Assembly (NCBI RefSeq): GCF_022829515.1
Contig: NZ_JAKSYL010000124.1
Location: 17,991-81,990, forward strand
Length of the DNA: 64,000 bases
Direction: 5' to 3'
Source of the DNA: Methylobacterium sp. J-048
GTDB taxonomy: Bacteria; Pseudomonadota; Alphaproteobacteria; Rhizobiales; Beijerinckiaceae
Below are positions 1-9,476 of this stretch, one piece after another. Every line of letters starts with the position of its first letter. Positions within the stretch are counted from its first letter, which is position 1. The translations under genes were made by a program, and so were the position numbers. The notes under the pieces are model-generated. The model was not told where the DNA came from. It saw only the letters and a program-made list of their open reading frames with translations, and ran no database searches.

Positions 1-1267
1 GCGCGCCGATGCCGTGCGACAGGGCGTTGGCCATGGAGCCGTGGACCCAGGAGCCGAGCAGGCGCCGCTTGCCGTTCATCGCCAGGTAGCGTGCCGCCCA
101 GATCGTCGGCGTGCCGACATCGGCGGTGAAGATCGCGTCGTCCGCGGCCGCCTCGCTGATCGTCTTCGCGAGATACTGCGGGTGGAGCGGGCCGCCGGGC
201 TTGCCGGTGGCGAGTTCGTCGAGGCCGGCCCGGGCCTTGGCGTAATGCTTCAGGCTGGCATCGAGGAACGACCGATCGGCCTTCGGCTTCAGGCGCGGCA
301 GCAGCGCCCGGATCGTCGCGCCGACATCGCCGACGAGGCCGTGCTCGATGCGACAGCGGCGTCCCAGCTCGGAGGGGCGCAGGTCGACCTGGGCGATCTT
401 GGCGTCCTGCGGGTAGAACTGCTTGTAGGGAAAGCCCGTGCCCAGCATCAGCAGGGTGTCGCAGGCCATCATGGCGGCGTAGCCGGACGCGTAGCCGATC
501 AGCCCGGTCATGCCGACATCGTAGGGGTTGTCGAACTCGACATATTCCTTGCCGCCGAGGGCGTGCACGATCGGGCTCTTCAGCGCCTCGGCCAGCTGGA
601 GCAGCTCGGAATGGGCACCGGCGCAGCCGCGCCCGCACAGCAGCGTCACGCGCTTGCCGGCATTGAGCAGCGCCGCGAGGGCGTCGAGCTCTGAATCGGC
701 CGGTCGGACGACGGGCTTCGCCGGGATCAGTCCGGCATGGGGCGTGAGCGCACGCTTCGGGGCATCGCGAAGCGCCACGTCACCCGGGATGACGATGACG
801 GCGACGCCCCCCTCCCCCACGGCGGCGCGGATCGCGTTCTCCAGCACGAACGGCATCTGCGACGGGTCGGAGACCAATTCGCAGTAATGACTGCACTCGC
901 GGAACAGCTCGGTCGGCCGCGTCTCCTGGAAATACCCGGAGCCGATCTCGGCCGAGGGGATCTGGGCGGCGATCGCCAGGACCGGGGTCCGGCTGCGATG
1001 CGCGTCGTAGAGGCCGTTGATCAGGTGGAGGTTGCCGGGGCCGCAGGAGCCTGCGCAGACCGCGAGCTTGCCGGTGACCTGCGCCTCCGCGCTCGCCGCG
1101 AAGGCCGCCGCCTCCTCGTGGCGGGTGTGGATCCAGTCGATTGTCCCGCGGGCGCGCAGGGCCTCGGTGATCCCGTTCAGGCTGTCGCCCACCACCCCGT
1201 AGATGCGCGCGACGCCCGCCTCTTGGAGGGTCTCGGCGATCAGATCGGCGACGTTCTCGATGCGCAT
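1..1267 (-). CDS. poxB: PoxB-type thiamine diphosphate enzyme (pyruvate dehydrogenase/oxidase), 3' end outside the window
   Basis: The frame gives about 422 residues of a ThDP-dependent enzyme of the pyruvate oxidase/acetolactate synthase superfamily. It opens with [19 protein letters not shown] and then [11 protein letters not shown], and carries the Pyr-domain acid in [12 protein letters not shown] (Glu near residue 51), followed by the [16 protein letters not shown] loop and a complete central domain. The C-terminal PP domain with the GDG...N cofactor motif lies beyond position 1. The family usually has about 570-590 residues, so roughly a quarter is missing. PoxB enzymes oxidise pyruvate to acetate and CO2 and pass electrons to quinone at the membrane. 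The opening residues and [10 protein letters not shown] favour the PoxB/SpxB branch over IlvB. The exact substrate is inferred. Confidence 0.85.
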   Translation of the reverse strand, partial: MRIENVADLIAETLQEAGVARIYGVVGDSLNGITEALRARGTIDWIHTRHEEAAAFAASAEAQVTGKLAVCAGSCGPGNLHLINGLYDAHRSRTPVLAIAAQIPSAEIGSGYFQETRPTELFRECSHYCELVSDPSQMPFVLENAIRAAVGEGGVAVIVIPGDVALRDAPKRALTPHAGLIPAKPVVRPADSELDALAALLNAGKRVTLLCGRGCAGAHSELLQLAEALKSPIVHALGGKEYVEFDNPYDVGMTGLIGYASGYAAMMACDTLLMLGTGFPYKQFYPQDAKIAQVDLRPSELGRRCRIEHGLVGDVGATIRALLPRLKPKADRSFLDASLKHYAKARAGLDELATGKPGGPLHPQYLAKTISEAAADDAIFTADVGTPTIWAARYLAMNGKRRLLGSWVHGSMANALSHGIGA

Positions 1268-1390
1268 GGTCCGGCACTCCGCATTTTCGGATCCGAACCG
1301 CATGGCCGCCGGTGATGTTCCGCTGCCGGCAGCCACATGGTGCAATGCACGCATGTCCGACGTGGCGGGCCGGCCGTCGGGGGCGCAGTT

Positions 1391-1990
1391 CTAGGCGCGG
1401 ACCGCGTCGACATCGCCGGCGATCACGGCGAACAGGTCACCGAGCGCCGCGAGGCTGGCCGCCTGGAGATGCGCCGCCGGCACCACCGTGCCGTCGGGAC
1501 CCGGGAGATCGCGCGTGGCGGTGGCGGAGGCGATCACGGTGGGCTGGAAGCCGAGGTTGAAGGCCGAGCGGGCCGTCGAGTTGACGCACATATGGGTCAT
1601 GAAGCCGGCCAGGATCAGGTCGGTCACCCCGGCGCGCTTAAGCCGCTCTTCCAGATCCGTGCCCACGAAGGCGCTGGGGAAGGCCTTGGTGATCACCGCC
1701 TCGCCGTCCTGCGGCGCGACCTCCTCGGAGATCTGCCCGCTCGCCGCCGTGATATCGAAGGGCGAGCCCGGCCCGGCATTGTGCCGGATATGGATCACCG
1801 GCGTCTCCGCCTCTCGCGCCCGCCGCAGCAGGATTTTCGCCTGCGCCACCGCCGGCTCGACGCCGGACAGGCGCAGAACCCCGTCACGATAGGTGTTCTG
1901 GATATCGATGAGGATCAGCGCGGCCTTCTTCAGGCTCGCGGGCTCCGGGCTCAAGCCGGACAGGCCGCGGAGAGTCTTGAGATCGCTCAC
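1391..1990 (-). CDS. isochorismatase-family cysteine hydrolase
   Basis: This 199-residue protein has the isochorismatase-like fold. The catalytic Asp is in ALILIDIQNTY, the Lys in AVITKAFPSAF, and the nucleophilic Cys in GFMTHMCVNSTAR; together these form the D-K-C triad. Relatives hydrolyse isochorismate, nicotinamide or N-carbamoyl amides. The sequence does not say which applies here, and no siderophore or NAD gene lies nearby. The GTG at 1990 is preferred because GGGAG lies about 9 nt before it. An ATG at 2056 would add an unconserved-looking, Arg/Pro-rich tail. It runs in the same direction as the PoxB-like gene with a gap of about 120 nt, so the two may be co-transcribed. Confidence 0.87.
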   Translation of the reverse strand: MSDLKTLRGLSGLSPEPASLKKAALILIDIQNTYRDGVLRLSGVEPAVAQAKILLRRAREAETPVIHIRHNAGPGSPFDITAASGQISEEVAPQDGEAVITKAFPSAFVGTDLEERLKRAGVTDLILAGFMTHMCVNSTARSAFNLGFQPTVIASATATRDLPGPDGTVVPAAHLQAASLAALGDLFAVIAGDVDAVRA

Positions 1991-2287
1991 CCGTGTCTCC
2001 CAATGCGCGTGCGGTCGATCCGCCGGAGGCCCCGCGATAGTCGCAAGAATCGCCACGGCGGTACGGCCCGGACGGGACCTTAGTCCCGTCCTGCTTCGCC
2101 GCCTACGAGGCCATGGCGCGCAGCGAGTCGCAAGGCCCGACCCGAGGATTACAGGTCCGGCGCCGATAACACCGCCCGCGGCGCGGTTTCCCCACGAAGT
2201 CGGGACCCGCGCTTGATTTCCGGCGCCTCAGAGTCGAAGGACGTCTGGAAACGTTCCGAAGAGATCAGCGTCAAAGAGATCAGAACC

Positions 2288-2680
2288 ATGGAAGAATTGC
2301 TCGCCCGCGTCACCGCCCGCACCGGGCTCGACGCCGCGACCGCACAGACGGCGATCGGCCACATCCTGGCCTTCCTGCAGAAGGAGGGGCCTGCGGCCGA
2401 GGTCGGCCAGCTCCTGGCCGCTTTGCCCGGCTCCGAGACGCTGGTGGCCGACGCGAATGCCGGCGAGAGCGGCGGCGGCGGCCTCATGGGCATGCTGGGC
2501 GGCATGATGGGCGGCGGCGGCGTCATGGCGCTCGGCCAGAAGCTGATGGCGGCCGGCGTGCCCATGGGTCAGATGCAGCCCCTTGGACAGGAGCTGTTCG
2601 CCTTCGGCCGCGAGAAGGTCGGCGAGGACGCGATGGGCCCGATCATCGGGTCGATCCCGGGGCTCAACCAGTTCGTCTGA
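2288..2680 (+). CDS. DUF2267-like small protein with a Gly/Met-rich middle
   Basis: This 130-residue protein starts MEELLARVTARTGLDAATAQ. Residues 1-55 form a helical repeat resembling DUF2267-type proteins of Rhizobiales. Residues about 60-80 are Gly/Met-rich (GGGGLMGMLGGMMGGGG), and the C-terminus contains ELFAFGREKVGEDAMGPIIG. There is no signal peptide or clear membrane segment. The frame is open upstream to 2213, but the ATG at 2288 begins the conserved helix and follows an AGAG-containing stretch. Function is unknown. A strong hairpin follows the stop codon. Confidence 0.75.
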   Translation: MEELLARVTARTGLDAATAQTAIGHILAFLQKEGPAAEVGQLLAALPGSETLVADANAGESGGGGLMGMLGGMMGGGGVMALGQKLMAAGVPMGQMQPLGQELFAFGREKVGEDAMGPIIGSIPGLNQFV

Positions 2681-2685
2681 CGAGA

Positions 2686-2725
2686 CCCCGGTCCCGAAAG
2701 CTGCAAGTCACCTTTCGGGACGGGG
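2686..2725 (+). terminator. hairpin downstream of the DUF2267-like gene
   Basis: A 14-bp imperfect inverted repeat, CCCCGGTCCCGAAAG against CTTTCGGGACGGGG, starts five bases after the stop codon. There is no T-run, so it may stop transcription weakly or protect the mRNA 3' end. Confidence 0.5.
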
Positions 2726-2903
2726 TTCGGGCCGGCGCGATGTGTGCCGCCGCACTGTTTTCGGGCCGTTCCTGAACGATCGTAAAAAAGTGGTTTCGCC
2801 GCGAAAGCTTAGCGGAACCCGTCCACGCGATCCCCGTTATTCGGGATGCGAGCCGGATCACCGCCATCGGCGGATGACCGGGGCGCACTCAAGCAGGCCG
2901 GCC

Positions 2904-3122
2904 ATGCCCGTCTTCGAAGCCACGAACCTGGACAGCGCGTTCGAGGGCCAGGCGCTCCTCGCCGCGATCCTGCACCCGACCCGCGCGGCACAGACCCGCG
3001 CCCTGCGTCATGGCCGCCAACGCGCCGAACGCGCCGCGGCGCTGGCCGACCCGCTGACCCTCGAGCCGCGCTTTCCGACCCAGAGCGACGAACTCGCCTC
3101 GGCCGCGTTCCACGGGCGCTGA
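2904..3122 (+). CDS. small hypothetical protein
   Basis: This 72-residue frame begins MPVFEATNLDSAFEGQALLAA and is rich in Ala and Arg. It is probably a soluble helical protein. No domain is recognised. The ribosome-binding site is weak, and both strands are open here, as is common in this GC-rich DNA. It was kept because the start-proximal sequence reads like real protein rather than low-complexity shadow. It converges on the gene at 3129, leaving only six bases between them. Confidence 0.45.
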   Translation: MPVFEATNLDSAFEGQALLAAILHPTRAAQTRALRHGRQRAERAAALADPLTLEPRFPTQSDELASAAFHGR

Positions 3123-3128
3123 GTCGCT

Positions 3129-4013
3129 TTACCAGGGCTGCGGCGTGATCAGGCCCTGCCGGGTCACCACCACCCATTCCCGGCCGCGGCGTTCGACGCT
3201 GTCGACCCGTCCGACGCCCGGCAGCGTGTCGCCCGGCCCGACCTCGACGATGCGACGGCGGCGGTTCTCCAGGATCGCAGCGCCGTCATAAACGTCGCGG
3301 ACCGCCCAGCCCTCGATCACCGGCGGCTTCTCGGGTGCGGCGGGCTTCGGCTTCGCATCTGCGGCTTTCGCTTCCCCAGCCTTCGCATCGGGGATCTTCG
3401 CGTCCGTGACCTTCGCGTCGAGGGTCCGTGTCTCCGCCAGGCTCCCGGTCTGCGTCGGCTCGGCCTTGGCTACCGGCGCGGCGGCTGTACGGCGTTCAAG
3501 CTGCGCGGCGAGATTGGCGATCCGTCCGCTCTGCTCGCGCTCGACCTGTTCGAAACGCTCGCCCAAGGCGGCCGTCTTGGCGTTCAAGCTCTTGTCGAGC
3601 TGCGTGAGGCGTTCGCCCAGCGCACTGCTTCGGGTCCCGGCTTCCTTGCGGGCGGTGTCGGTGGCGGCGCGCAGGTCGGCGAGCACCTGATGGAGCTGGG
3701 CGATGTCGGCGCCGAGCCGGGCGGTCTCGGTCCGTCCGGCATCCACGGTGGCGCTCAGCGCCACGACGGCATCGCTCGGCACGCCGCCGGACCCGGAACG
3801 GGCGGCGACGCCGGCCCCGAGCACGAGCCCGACCGCGAGGGCGGCACCCGGAATCGCGTAGCGCCGCAGGTCGATCCCGGCCAACGCCGGGATGGCGAAG
3901 CGCGGCGCCGCCGGCGCAGGGACGGGCTCCGGCTTCGATTCCGCCTTGCCCGCCACGACGGCCTTGAGCAGTTCGTCGGGAGAGAGGGCCGGCTTGGCTT
4001 CCATCGTCGTCAT
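3129..4013 (-). CDS. membrane-anchored coiled-coil protein with Ala/Lys/Asp repeats
   Basis: This is a 294-residue protein. Residues about 1-45 are a Pro/Ala-rich cytoplasmic head (ALSPDELLKAVVAGKAESKP). One membrane helix follows (YAIPGAALAVGLVLGAGVAA), then a heptad-like coiled coil (residues ~90-175), and then an AK/DAK-repeat linker (DAKVTDAKIPDAKAGEAKAA). A small beta-rich C-terminal domain carries the pattern VIEGWAVRDVYDGAAILENR. Such C-terminal domains occur in Rhizobiales envelope proteins of unknown role. The ATG at 4013 has GGAG about 9 nt upstream; one further in-frame ATG lies at 4004 and an upstream start at 4034. No function is assigned. Confidence 0.75.
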   Translation of the reverse strand: MTTMEAKPALSPDELLKAVVAGKAESKPEPVPAPAAPRFAIPALAGIDLRRYAIPGAALAVGLVLGAGVAARSGSGGVPSDAVVALSATVDAGRTETARLGADIAQLHQVLADLRAATDTARKEAGTRSSALGERLTQLDKSLNAKTAALGERFEQVEREQSGRIANLAAQLERRTAAAPVAKAEPTQTGSLAETRTLDAKVTDAKIPDAKAGEAKAADAKPKPAAPEKPPVIEGWAVRDVYDGAAILENRRRRIVEVGPGDTLPGVGRVDSVERRGREWVVVTRQGLITPQPW

Positions 4014-4097
4014 CGCCCCCAACTCCACCTGCAAGGTATCTCTGCAAGCGTTCGTTAAGGACGTTTGTTTACGAAACCCTTACCGGCCACCCTCGGG

Positions 4098-6173
4098 TCA
4101 GGCCGCGAGCCCCCGCTTCTTCAGCAGCGGCGCGATGCTCGGCATGCGGCCGCGGAAGGCCGTGTAGGCGTCCCGCGGGTCGCGTAAATTGCCGGCGCCG
4201 TACACGAAGGTGCGCAGGCGCTTGGCCGTCTCAGGGTCGAAGATGTCGCCGGCCTCCCGGAAGGCGTCGAAGGCGTCGGCGTCCAGCACCTCGGACCAGA
4301 GATAGCTGTAGTAGCCGGCCGCGTAGCCGTCCCCCGAGAAGATGTGGGCGAAGTGCGGCGTCCGGTGGCGCATGCTGATCTCGGCCGGCATGCCGATCCG
4401 CTGCAGGGCATCGGCCTCGAAGGCCGGCACGTCGAGGCCGGATTCACCGCCCGCCGAGAGGTGCAGGGTCATGTCGACGATCGCCGAGGCGGTGTATTCC
4501 ACCGTGGCGAAGCCCTGGTTAAAGGTCCGCGCCGCGAGCAGCTTGCGCAGCAGCGCATCGGGCATCGGCTCGCCAGTGCGGTGGTGGCGGGCATGAGCCT
4601 GCAGAACCTCCGGCTGCTCCAGCCAATGCTCGTAGAGCTGCGACGGCAACTCGACGAAGTCGCGCGACACCGAGGTCCCGGAGAGTAGCGGGTAGGTCAC
4701 GTCCGACAGGAGCCCGTGCAGGGCGTGGCCGAACTCGTGGAACAGGGTGCGGGCGTCGTCGAAGGACAGGAGCGCGCTCTCGCCGGCGGGGGCCTTGGCG
4801 AAGTTCATCACGTTGACGATGACCGGCGTGACCGTGCCGTTCAGGCGCTCCTGCGAGCGGAACGCGCTCATCCAGGCGCCGGAGCGCTTCGAGGACCGGG
4901 CGAAGTAATCGCCCAGGAACAGGCCGACCTCAGACCCGTCCGGGTTGCCGACCCGCCAGACGCGCACGTCCGGATGGTAGCGCGGCACGTCGGACAGTTC
5001 CTCGAAGGTCAGGCCGAACAGGCGCGAAGCCGTGTCGAACGCTGCCTGGATCATCCGGTCGAGGGGCAGGTACGCCTTGACCTCGCTCTCGTCGAGGTCG
5101 TGCTCGGCCCGCCGCAGCTTCTCGGTGTAGTGGCGCCAATCATGCGCCTGGAGCGCGAAATTGTGGCCATCCTGCTGGACCAGCGCCTGGAGCCGCTCGC
5201 GCTCCTCGCCCGCCCGCGCCCGGGCCGGTGTCCAGACGTCGCGCAGCAGCTCCATGGCGGCGTCGGGGCTCGCCGCCATCGTGTCGTCGAGCTTGAAATG
5301 CGCGAAGCTGTCAAAGCCAAGGAGCCGCGCGTGCTCGGCGCGCAGCCCGACCATCTCCACAATGATCGCCCGGTTGTCGGTGGCGCCACCGTTCTCGCCG
5401 CGCCGGGTCCAGGCCGCGTAGGCCTTCTCGCGCAAGTCGCGCCGGGTCGAGAACACCAGGAATGGCTCGATCAGCGAGCGCGACAGGGTGATGACATGGC
5501 CTTCCAGCCCGCGCTCACGAGCGGCGCTCTCGGCGGCGGCGCGCAGGAACGGCGGCAGACCGGCGAGATCGTCCTCGCCGGTCAGCGGCAGGGTGAAGCT
5601 GCTCTCGTCGGCCAGCAGGTTCTGGCTGAACTGGGTGCCGAGCTCCGACATCCGGGCGGCGATCTCGGCGATACGCCCCTTGTCGTCCGGGCCGAGATCG
5701 GCGCCGGCCCGGCGGAAACGGATGCGGTAACGGTCGAGCACCCGGCGCTCCTCGGATCCGAGGCCCTCCGCCTCGGCATCGACCGCCGAGATGCGCGCCC
5801 AGAGCTGCGGGTTCAGGTAGATGGCGCTGCCGTGCCGGGAGAGCTTCGGGCCGATCGCCCGCTCGATCGCCTGCAGCTCCGGGTTCGTATGGCTGCCGGT
5901 CAGGTTGTAAAAGACGCCGGCCACCCGTTCGAGCGCCTGGCCGGCCCGCTCCATCGCGGCGACGGTGTTGGCGAAGGTCGCGGGCGACGTGTCGGACGCG
6001 ATCCCCTGGATCTCGCCATTGTGGGCCGAAAGCGCCGCGTCGAAGGCCGGCAGGTAATGCTCCGGCTGGATGCGCTCGAACGGCGGCAGGCCGTAGGGCG
6101 TGCTCCACTGCGCGTCGCGGAAGGGGTTGTCCTGCGGCAGGCTCGGTAGCCCGGCATCGGCGACATCCGGCAT
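4098..6173 (-). CDS. dcp: M3-family peptidyl-dipeptidase (oligopeptidase A/Dcp type)
   Basis: This 691-residue zinc metallopeptidase matches the normal M3 length. The HExxH site is in TLFHEFGHALHGLLSDV, followed by the family signature region LSGTSVSRDFVELPSQLYEH, where the Glu in VELPSQ is the expected third ligand. The C-terminal FSGDGYAAGYYSYLWSEVLD motif is characteristic of Dcp/OpdA. It removes dipeptides or short peptides from oligopeptides in the cytoplasm. The start at 6173 (MPDVADAGLPSL) fits the family. The same frame stays open for another 1.4 kb upstream, but that stretch lies opposite two real genes and reads as low-complexity Arg/Gly sequence. Confidence 0.93.
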   Translation of the reverse strand: MPDVADAGLPSLPQDNPFRDAQWSTPYGLPPFERIQPEHYLPAFDAALSAHNGEIQGIASDTSPATFANTVAAMERAGQALERVAGVFYNLTGSHTNPELQAIERAIGPKLSRHGSAIYLNPQLWARISAVDAEAEGLGSEERRVLDRYRIRFRRAGADLGPDDKGRIAEIAARMSELGTQFSQNLLADESSFTLPLTGEDDLAGLPPFLRAAAESAARERGLEGHVITLSRSLIEPFLVFSTRRDLREKAYAAWTRRGENGGATDNRAIIVEMVGLRAEHARLLGFDSFAHFKLDDTMAASPDAAMELLRDVWTPARARAGEERERLQALVQQDGHNFALQAHDWRHYTEKLRRAEHDLDESEVKAYLPLDRMIQAAFDTASRLFGLTFEELSDVPRYHPDVRVWRVGNPDGSEVGLFLGDYFARSSKRSGAWMSAFRSQERLNGTVTPVIVNVMNFAKAPAGESALLSFDDARTLFHEFGHALHGLLSDVTYPLLSGTSVSRDFVELPSQLYEHWLEQPEVLQAHARHHRTGEPMPDALLRKLLAARTFNQGFATVEYTASAIVDMTLHLSAGGESGLDVPAFEADALQRIGMPAEISMRHRTPHFAHIFSGDGYAAGYYSYLWSEVLDADAFDAFREAGDIFDPETAKRLRTFVYGAGNLRDPRDAYTAFRGRMPSIAPLLKKRGLAA

Positions 6174-6356
6174 TCGGTCCTCGATCGTGTGTCGGTCCGA
6201 CGGGTGAGTTGGCCCGTCATCCGGGCCGCTGGAAGGGATCCGCGGCCGCTTGATGGAAGACAGAGGCCCGTTCGGCAGCCCCGTCAACCGGGCCGGTGCG
6301 ATCCGAATGCGGTTCCGTTCGTTTCCACACGGCCCGCGTCCGCGCTTCGAGGTTCC

Positions 6357-7256
6357 ATGCCGCTCCGCCGACCGACGATTTTTTTGGCCCCACGCGCCCT
6401 CGCCCTCGGACTCTGGGCGCTGGCATCCGCCCCCGGCTCGGCTGCCGAGGTTCCTCCGGCTGTCCCCGTGCCGCCGCCGCTTCCGCCGGAGCGGCCGAGC
6501 GAGCTGAAGCCGGCCCAGCCGGCGGAGCAGAAGCCCGCACCGCCCTCCGAATCCGCGATGCCGACACCGCCGGTCCGGCCCGCGGAGCTGACGCCGCCGG
6601 CTAAGGACAACGCCGCGGAAGCGCAAAAACCCGAGATCCCGACGCCGCCCCCGACGCCGCCTGAGCGACCGCCGGAACTGTCCGGTGAGGCGGCGGTGGC
6701 CCTCAAGGTCGCCCCCCCGGACGATACCGCCTGTCGGACCCGTCTGAAGCGCCTCGGCGTCGAGTTCGAGCCGCTGCCGGCCATCGCCGAAGGCCAATGC
6801 ACGGCGCCACTGCCGCTGAAGATCACTAAGCTTGCCGACGGAATCGCCCTCCCCGGAGGCGCGACCCTCACGTGTCAGGTCGCGGAATCCTTCGCGCGCT
6901 GGGCCACCGAGGTTCAGGTCGCCGCCGACCGGACGCTCAAGCATCCGCTCACCGGGCTTGAACTTGGCGGAACCTATGTCTGCCGGGGCCAGAACCACGA
7001 TGTCGATGCCAAGCTCAGCGACCACGCCTTCGCGGCCGCTATCGACGTGATGGGTTTTTCGTTCGCCGGTCGCGCCAGCATCCCGGTCAAGGCGATGCCG
7101 TCTGGGTCCGAGGACGCGGAATTCTTGGCGTCGGTCCGCGGCAAGGCCTGCGGGTTCTTCCGCACGGTGCTCGGCCCCGGCACCAACGCGGCCCATGCCA
7201 ACCATTTTCACTTGGACGACCGGGAGCGCAACGCCGGCCACCGCCTCTGTGAGTAG
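6357..7256 (+). CDS. exported extensin-like protein with LAS-type peptidase fold
   Basis: This 299-residue exported protein has a signal peptide of about 30 residues (MPLRRPTIFLAPRALALGLW, ending in SAAE) and a Pro/Glu-rich linker of about 85 residues with PPERPxEL repeats. The Extensin-like_C domain starts at CRTRLKRLGVEFEPLP. It contains SDHAFAAAIDVMGF and HANHFHLD, which match the zinc-binding His/Asp and His of VanY/MepA-like peptidases. It is probably a periplasmic, peptidoglycan-associated hydrolase or binder. The upstream in-frame ATG at 6189 would add about 56 non-conserved residues before the signal peptide. It is followed by an L,D-transpeptidase, suggesting a small cell-wall group. 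Confidence 0.85.
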   Translation: MPLRRPTIFLAPRALALGLWALASAPGSAAEVPPAVPVPPPLPPERPSELKPAQPAEQKPAPPSESAMPTPPVRPAELTPPAKDNAAEAQKPEIPTPPPTPPERPPELSGEAAVALKVAPPDDTACRTRLKRLGVEFEPLPAIAEGQCTAPLPLKITKLADGIALPGGATLTCQVAESFARWATEVQVAADRTLKHPLTGLELGGTYVCRGQNHDVDAKLSDHAFAAAIDVMGFSFAGRASIPVKAMPSGSEDAEFLASVRGKACGFFRTVLGPGTNAAHANHFHLDDRERNAGHRLCE

Positions 7257-7338
7257 CGTTGCCGTGGCGGCGGAACGTTCAAGCCGGCTCGATACTTGTG
7301 CGACCGGAGCACGCCTGCTCCTGGAGCGTTCGACGGCG

Positions 7339-8442
7339 ATGATGCAGGGATCCACGCGGCCGGTTTGCGCGGCTCTGCTGGCGTTAGGACTCGCGACGTC
7401 AGGCGCGCTGGCGGAGTCCGACAAGGCGCCGGCTCTGACGGCCGAGGCTATCAACGCCGCAACCTTCAAGGCGCCGGAGGCCGACAAGCCGGACCAGAAG
7501 AAGGCCGAGACCAAGAAGTCCGGCAAGAAGGCCGGGAGCGCCAAGAAATCCGACGACAAGTCCGACGCGCTCATCGTGAAGGCGCAGGTGCTGCTCGACC
7601 GGGCGCGGTTCTTCCCCGGCGCTATCGACGGCCTGAGGGGCGAGAACTACCAGCGCGCGCTCTCGGCCTTCGCGGTGGCCCAGGGTCTGCCCGCCACCCA
7701 GGACCTGACCCCCGAACTTTGGGACAAGCTCCAGGCCACGAGCGATAAGCCGGCGGTCTCCGACTACGCGCTCACCGAGGCCGATGCCTCCGGCCCCTAT
7801 GTCGAAAAAATTCCGCCCAAGATGGAGGCTCAGGCCGACCTCAAGGCTCTGGGCTACACCAACCCGCGGGAGATGCTGGCCGAGCGCTTCCACATGAGCC
7901 GCGACCTCGTCAGCGCGCTCAATCCGGGCAAGCCCCTCGACAAGGCCGGCACATCGATCACCGTGGCGGCCGTCGATCCGATGGGCACGGACAAGCCCAA
8001 GGGCAAGGACCTGCCTCAGGAACCCAAGGTCGAGCGGATCGAGGTGGACAAGACCAGCCGCGACGTCCGGGCCTTCGGATCCGACGGCAAGCTGCTCGGC
8101 TATTACCCGGCCTCGATCGGCAGCACCGAGAAGCCGGCGCCGAGTGGCGAGACCAAGGTGAAGGGCGTCGCCTTCGATCCGGACTACACCTACAACCCGA
8201 AATACGCGTTCAAGGGCGTAAAGACCAAGCAGAAGTTCTCGATCAAGCCGGGGCCGAACAACCCGGTCGGGCTGGTCTGGATCGATCTGGCGATCCCGAG
8301 CTACGGCATCCATGGGACGCCCGAGCCGGAAAAAGTCGGCAAGACCGAGTCCCATGGCTGCATCCGGCTCACCAACTGGAACGCTCGCGACCTCGCGGCG
8401 CACGTGACCCGCGGGGCGAAAGTGTCGTTCAAGGACGACTGA
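7339..8442 (+). CDS. L,D-transpeptidase (YkuD domain), exported
   Basis: This is a 367-residue exported protein. The signal peptide is MMQGSTRPVCAALLALGLAT with cleavage near SGALA. A Lys-rich linker (residues 45-80) is followed by a peptidoglycan-binding-like repeat (VLLDRARFFPGAIDGLRG) and a YkuD catalytic domain with YGIHGTPEPEKVGKTESHGC and IRLTNW. The invariant His and Cys (SHGCIRL) are present, so it should be active. It forms 3-3 peptidoglycan cross-links or attaches proteins to the wall in the periplasm. The start was chosen at the signal peptide; GGAG lies 12 nt upstream. It shares direction with the extensin-like gene 82 nt upstream. Confidence 0.92.
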   Translation: MMQGSTRPVCAALLALGLATSGALAESDKAPALTAEAINAATFKAPEADKPDQKKAETKKSGKKAGSAKKSDDKSDALIVKAQVLLDRARFFPGAIDGLRGENYQRALSAFAVAQGLPATQDLTPELWDKLQATSDKPAVSDYALTEADASGPYVEKIPPKMEAQADLKALGYTNPREMLAERFHMSRDLVSALNPGKPLDKAGTSITVAAVDPMGTDKPKGKDLPQEPKVERIEVDKTSRDVRAFGSDGKLLGYYPASIGSTEKPAPSGETKVKGVAFDPDYTYNPKYAFKGVKTKQKFSIKPGPNNPVGLVWIDLAIPSYGIHGTPEPEKVGKTESHGCIRLTNWNARDLAAHVTRGAKVSFKDD

Positions 8443-8689
8443 GGCGAGGTCGCGCGCCATCCCCGTCCGAAAGCCGACAAAAATGTATCGCCGGTTAACA
8501 TCGGCGCGGTGTTGGCTTCGGGAACGGCGAGGGAACGCTTGACACGTCCGGTATTCCAGGCGACGCCACGGGTGGTCTCGCGGACCGCCTGGCGACGCCG
8601 CCTCGGCGCTTCCCAGCGCCGCGCGAGGCGAACCATGTGCACGGCAAGGTCCCCGGCGACGGGGGCGATCGAAGGGAAGACGGCCCGGC

Positions 8690-9079
8690 GTGACTGCTGA
8701 CCCCAACGATGACATCCTGAACGGCGTCCGCGTGCTCGTCGTCGAAGATGAAGCGGCGATCTCGATGCTGCTCGAGGACATGCTGCTCGATTTCGGCTGT
8801 GCCGTTGTCGGCCCGGCAGCACGTCTGTCGACCGCCCTCGAAATGGCCTCGCAGGAGACGTTCGAGATCGCGATCCTCGACGTGAACGTCGCCGGGGAAC
8901 CGATCTACCCGGTGGCCGAGGCGATCGTGCAGCGCGACCTGCCGCTCGTCTTCTCGACGGGATACGGCGGCGCCGGCATCCGCGAGCCGTTCCGCGACCG
9001 GCCGGTGGTCCAGAAGCCGTTCAGCCAGGCCGACCTCAAGCGCACGCTGATCGGCGCGATCCGCGCCGCCCGGGGCTGA
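8690..9079 (+). CDS. single-domain response regulator (receiver only)
   Basis: This is a 129-residue CheY-like receiver. It has the acidic pair in VLVVEDEAAIS, the phospho-acceptor Asp in IAILDVNVAGE, the Thr/Ser in LVFSTGYGG and the Lys in PVVQKPFSQ. There is no output domain, so it must act through protein contact, for example with a hybrid kinase or in the alphaproteobacterial general stress network. The GTG start has AGGGAAG about 10 nt before it. No histidine kinase is adjacent. The STGYGG/VQKPF pattern is typical of small Rhizobiales receivers of unassigned pathway. Confidence 0.9.
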   Translation: MTADPNDDILNGVRVLVVEDEAAISMLLEDMLLDFGCAVVGPAARLSTALEMASQETFEIAILDVNVAGEPIYPVAEAIVQRDLPLVFSTGYGGAGIREPFRDRPVVQKPFSQADLKRTLIGAIRAARG

Positions 9080-9086
9080 CCCGCTC

Positions 9087-9476
9087 CTATAATCCTTCGA
9101 TGGTGAAGACGTCCGGCAGATGCGCCGGCCATTCGCCGGGGCCGATGAACACGGCGTCGGCTCGCAGGGTCATGCCTGCGCACCAGGGATTGCGGCCGAC
9201 CCAGGCCCTCACGGCACGGGAGAAGCGCCGCCGCTTGGCCGCGTCGATCGCCACGCGGGCCTCGTCCAGCCTGGATCGCGCCTTCACTTCGACGAACACG
9301 ATAGTGCGGGGCCGGCGGACGATCAGGTCGATCTCGCCGCCGGCGAAGCTCACACGGCGCCCGATCGGCCAGTAGCCCTTCAAGAGAAGGGCCGCCATCG
9401 CCAGCCGCTCGGCCCGATGGCCGCGCAGATGGGCGGCGCGGCGGCGCAAGGCTTGGTCCGGCACGGTTCCGTTCAA
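9087..9476 (-). CDS. yraN: UPF0102 (YraN) endonuclease-fold protein
   Basis: This 129-residue protein has the YraN signature [20 protein letters not shown], which matches the PD-(D/E)xK-like core of the Holliday-junction-resolvase fold. The biochemical role of the family is unsettled. It directly follows rsmI; the TTG start at 9476 overlaps the rsmI stop (TTGA). A GTG at 9464 is an alternative. The rsmI-yraN order next to an LppC-type gene is conserved in many Proteobacteria. Confidence 0.9.
   Translation of the reverse strand: MNGTVPDQALRRRAAHLRGHRAERLAMAALLLKGYWPIGRRVSFAGGEIDLIVRRPRTIVFVEVKARSRLDEARVAIDAAKRRRFSRAVRAWVGRNPWCAGMTLRADAVFIGPGEWPAHLPDVFTIEGL

Noticed and set aside
6174..7574. 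Open minus-strand frame extending the Dcp gene by 1.4 kb upstream
   Set aside because: The extension is Arg/Gly/Ala-rich, lies opposite the extensin-like and L,D-transpeptidase genes, and has no counterpart in M3 peptidases.
7399..8781. Long minus-strand frame opposite the L,D-transpeptidase
   Set aside because: The plus strand encodes a protein with intact catalytic motif; the minus frame is Arg/Val/Leu low-complexity sequence of the kind produced by GC-rich codon bias.
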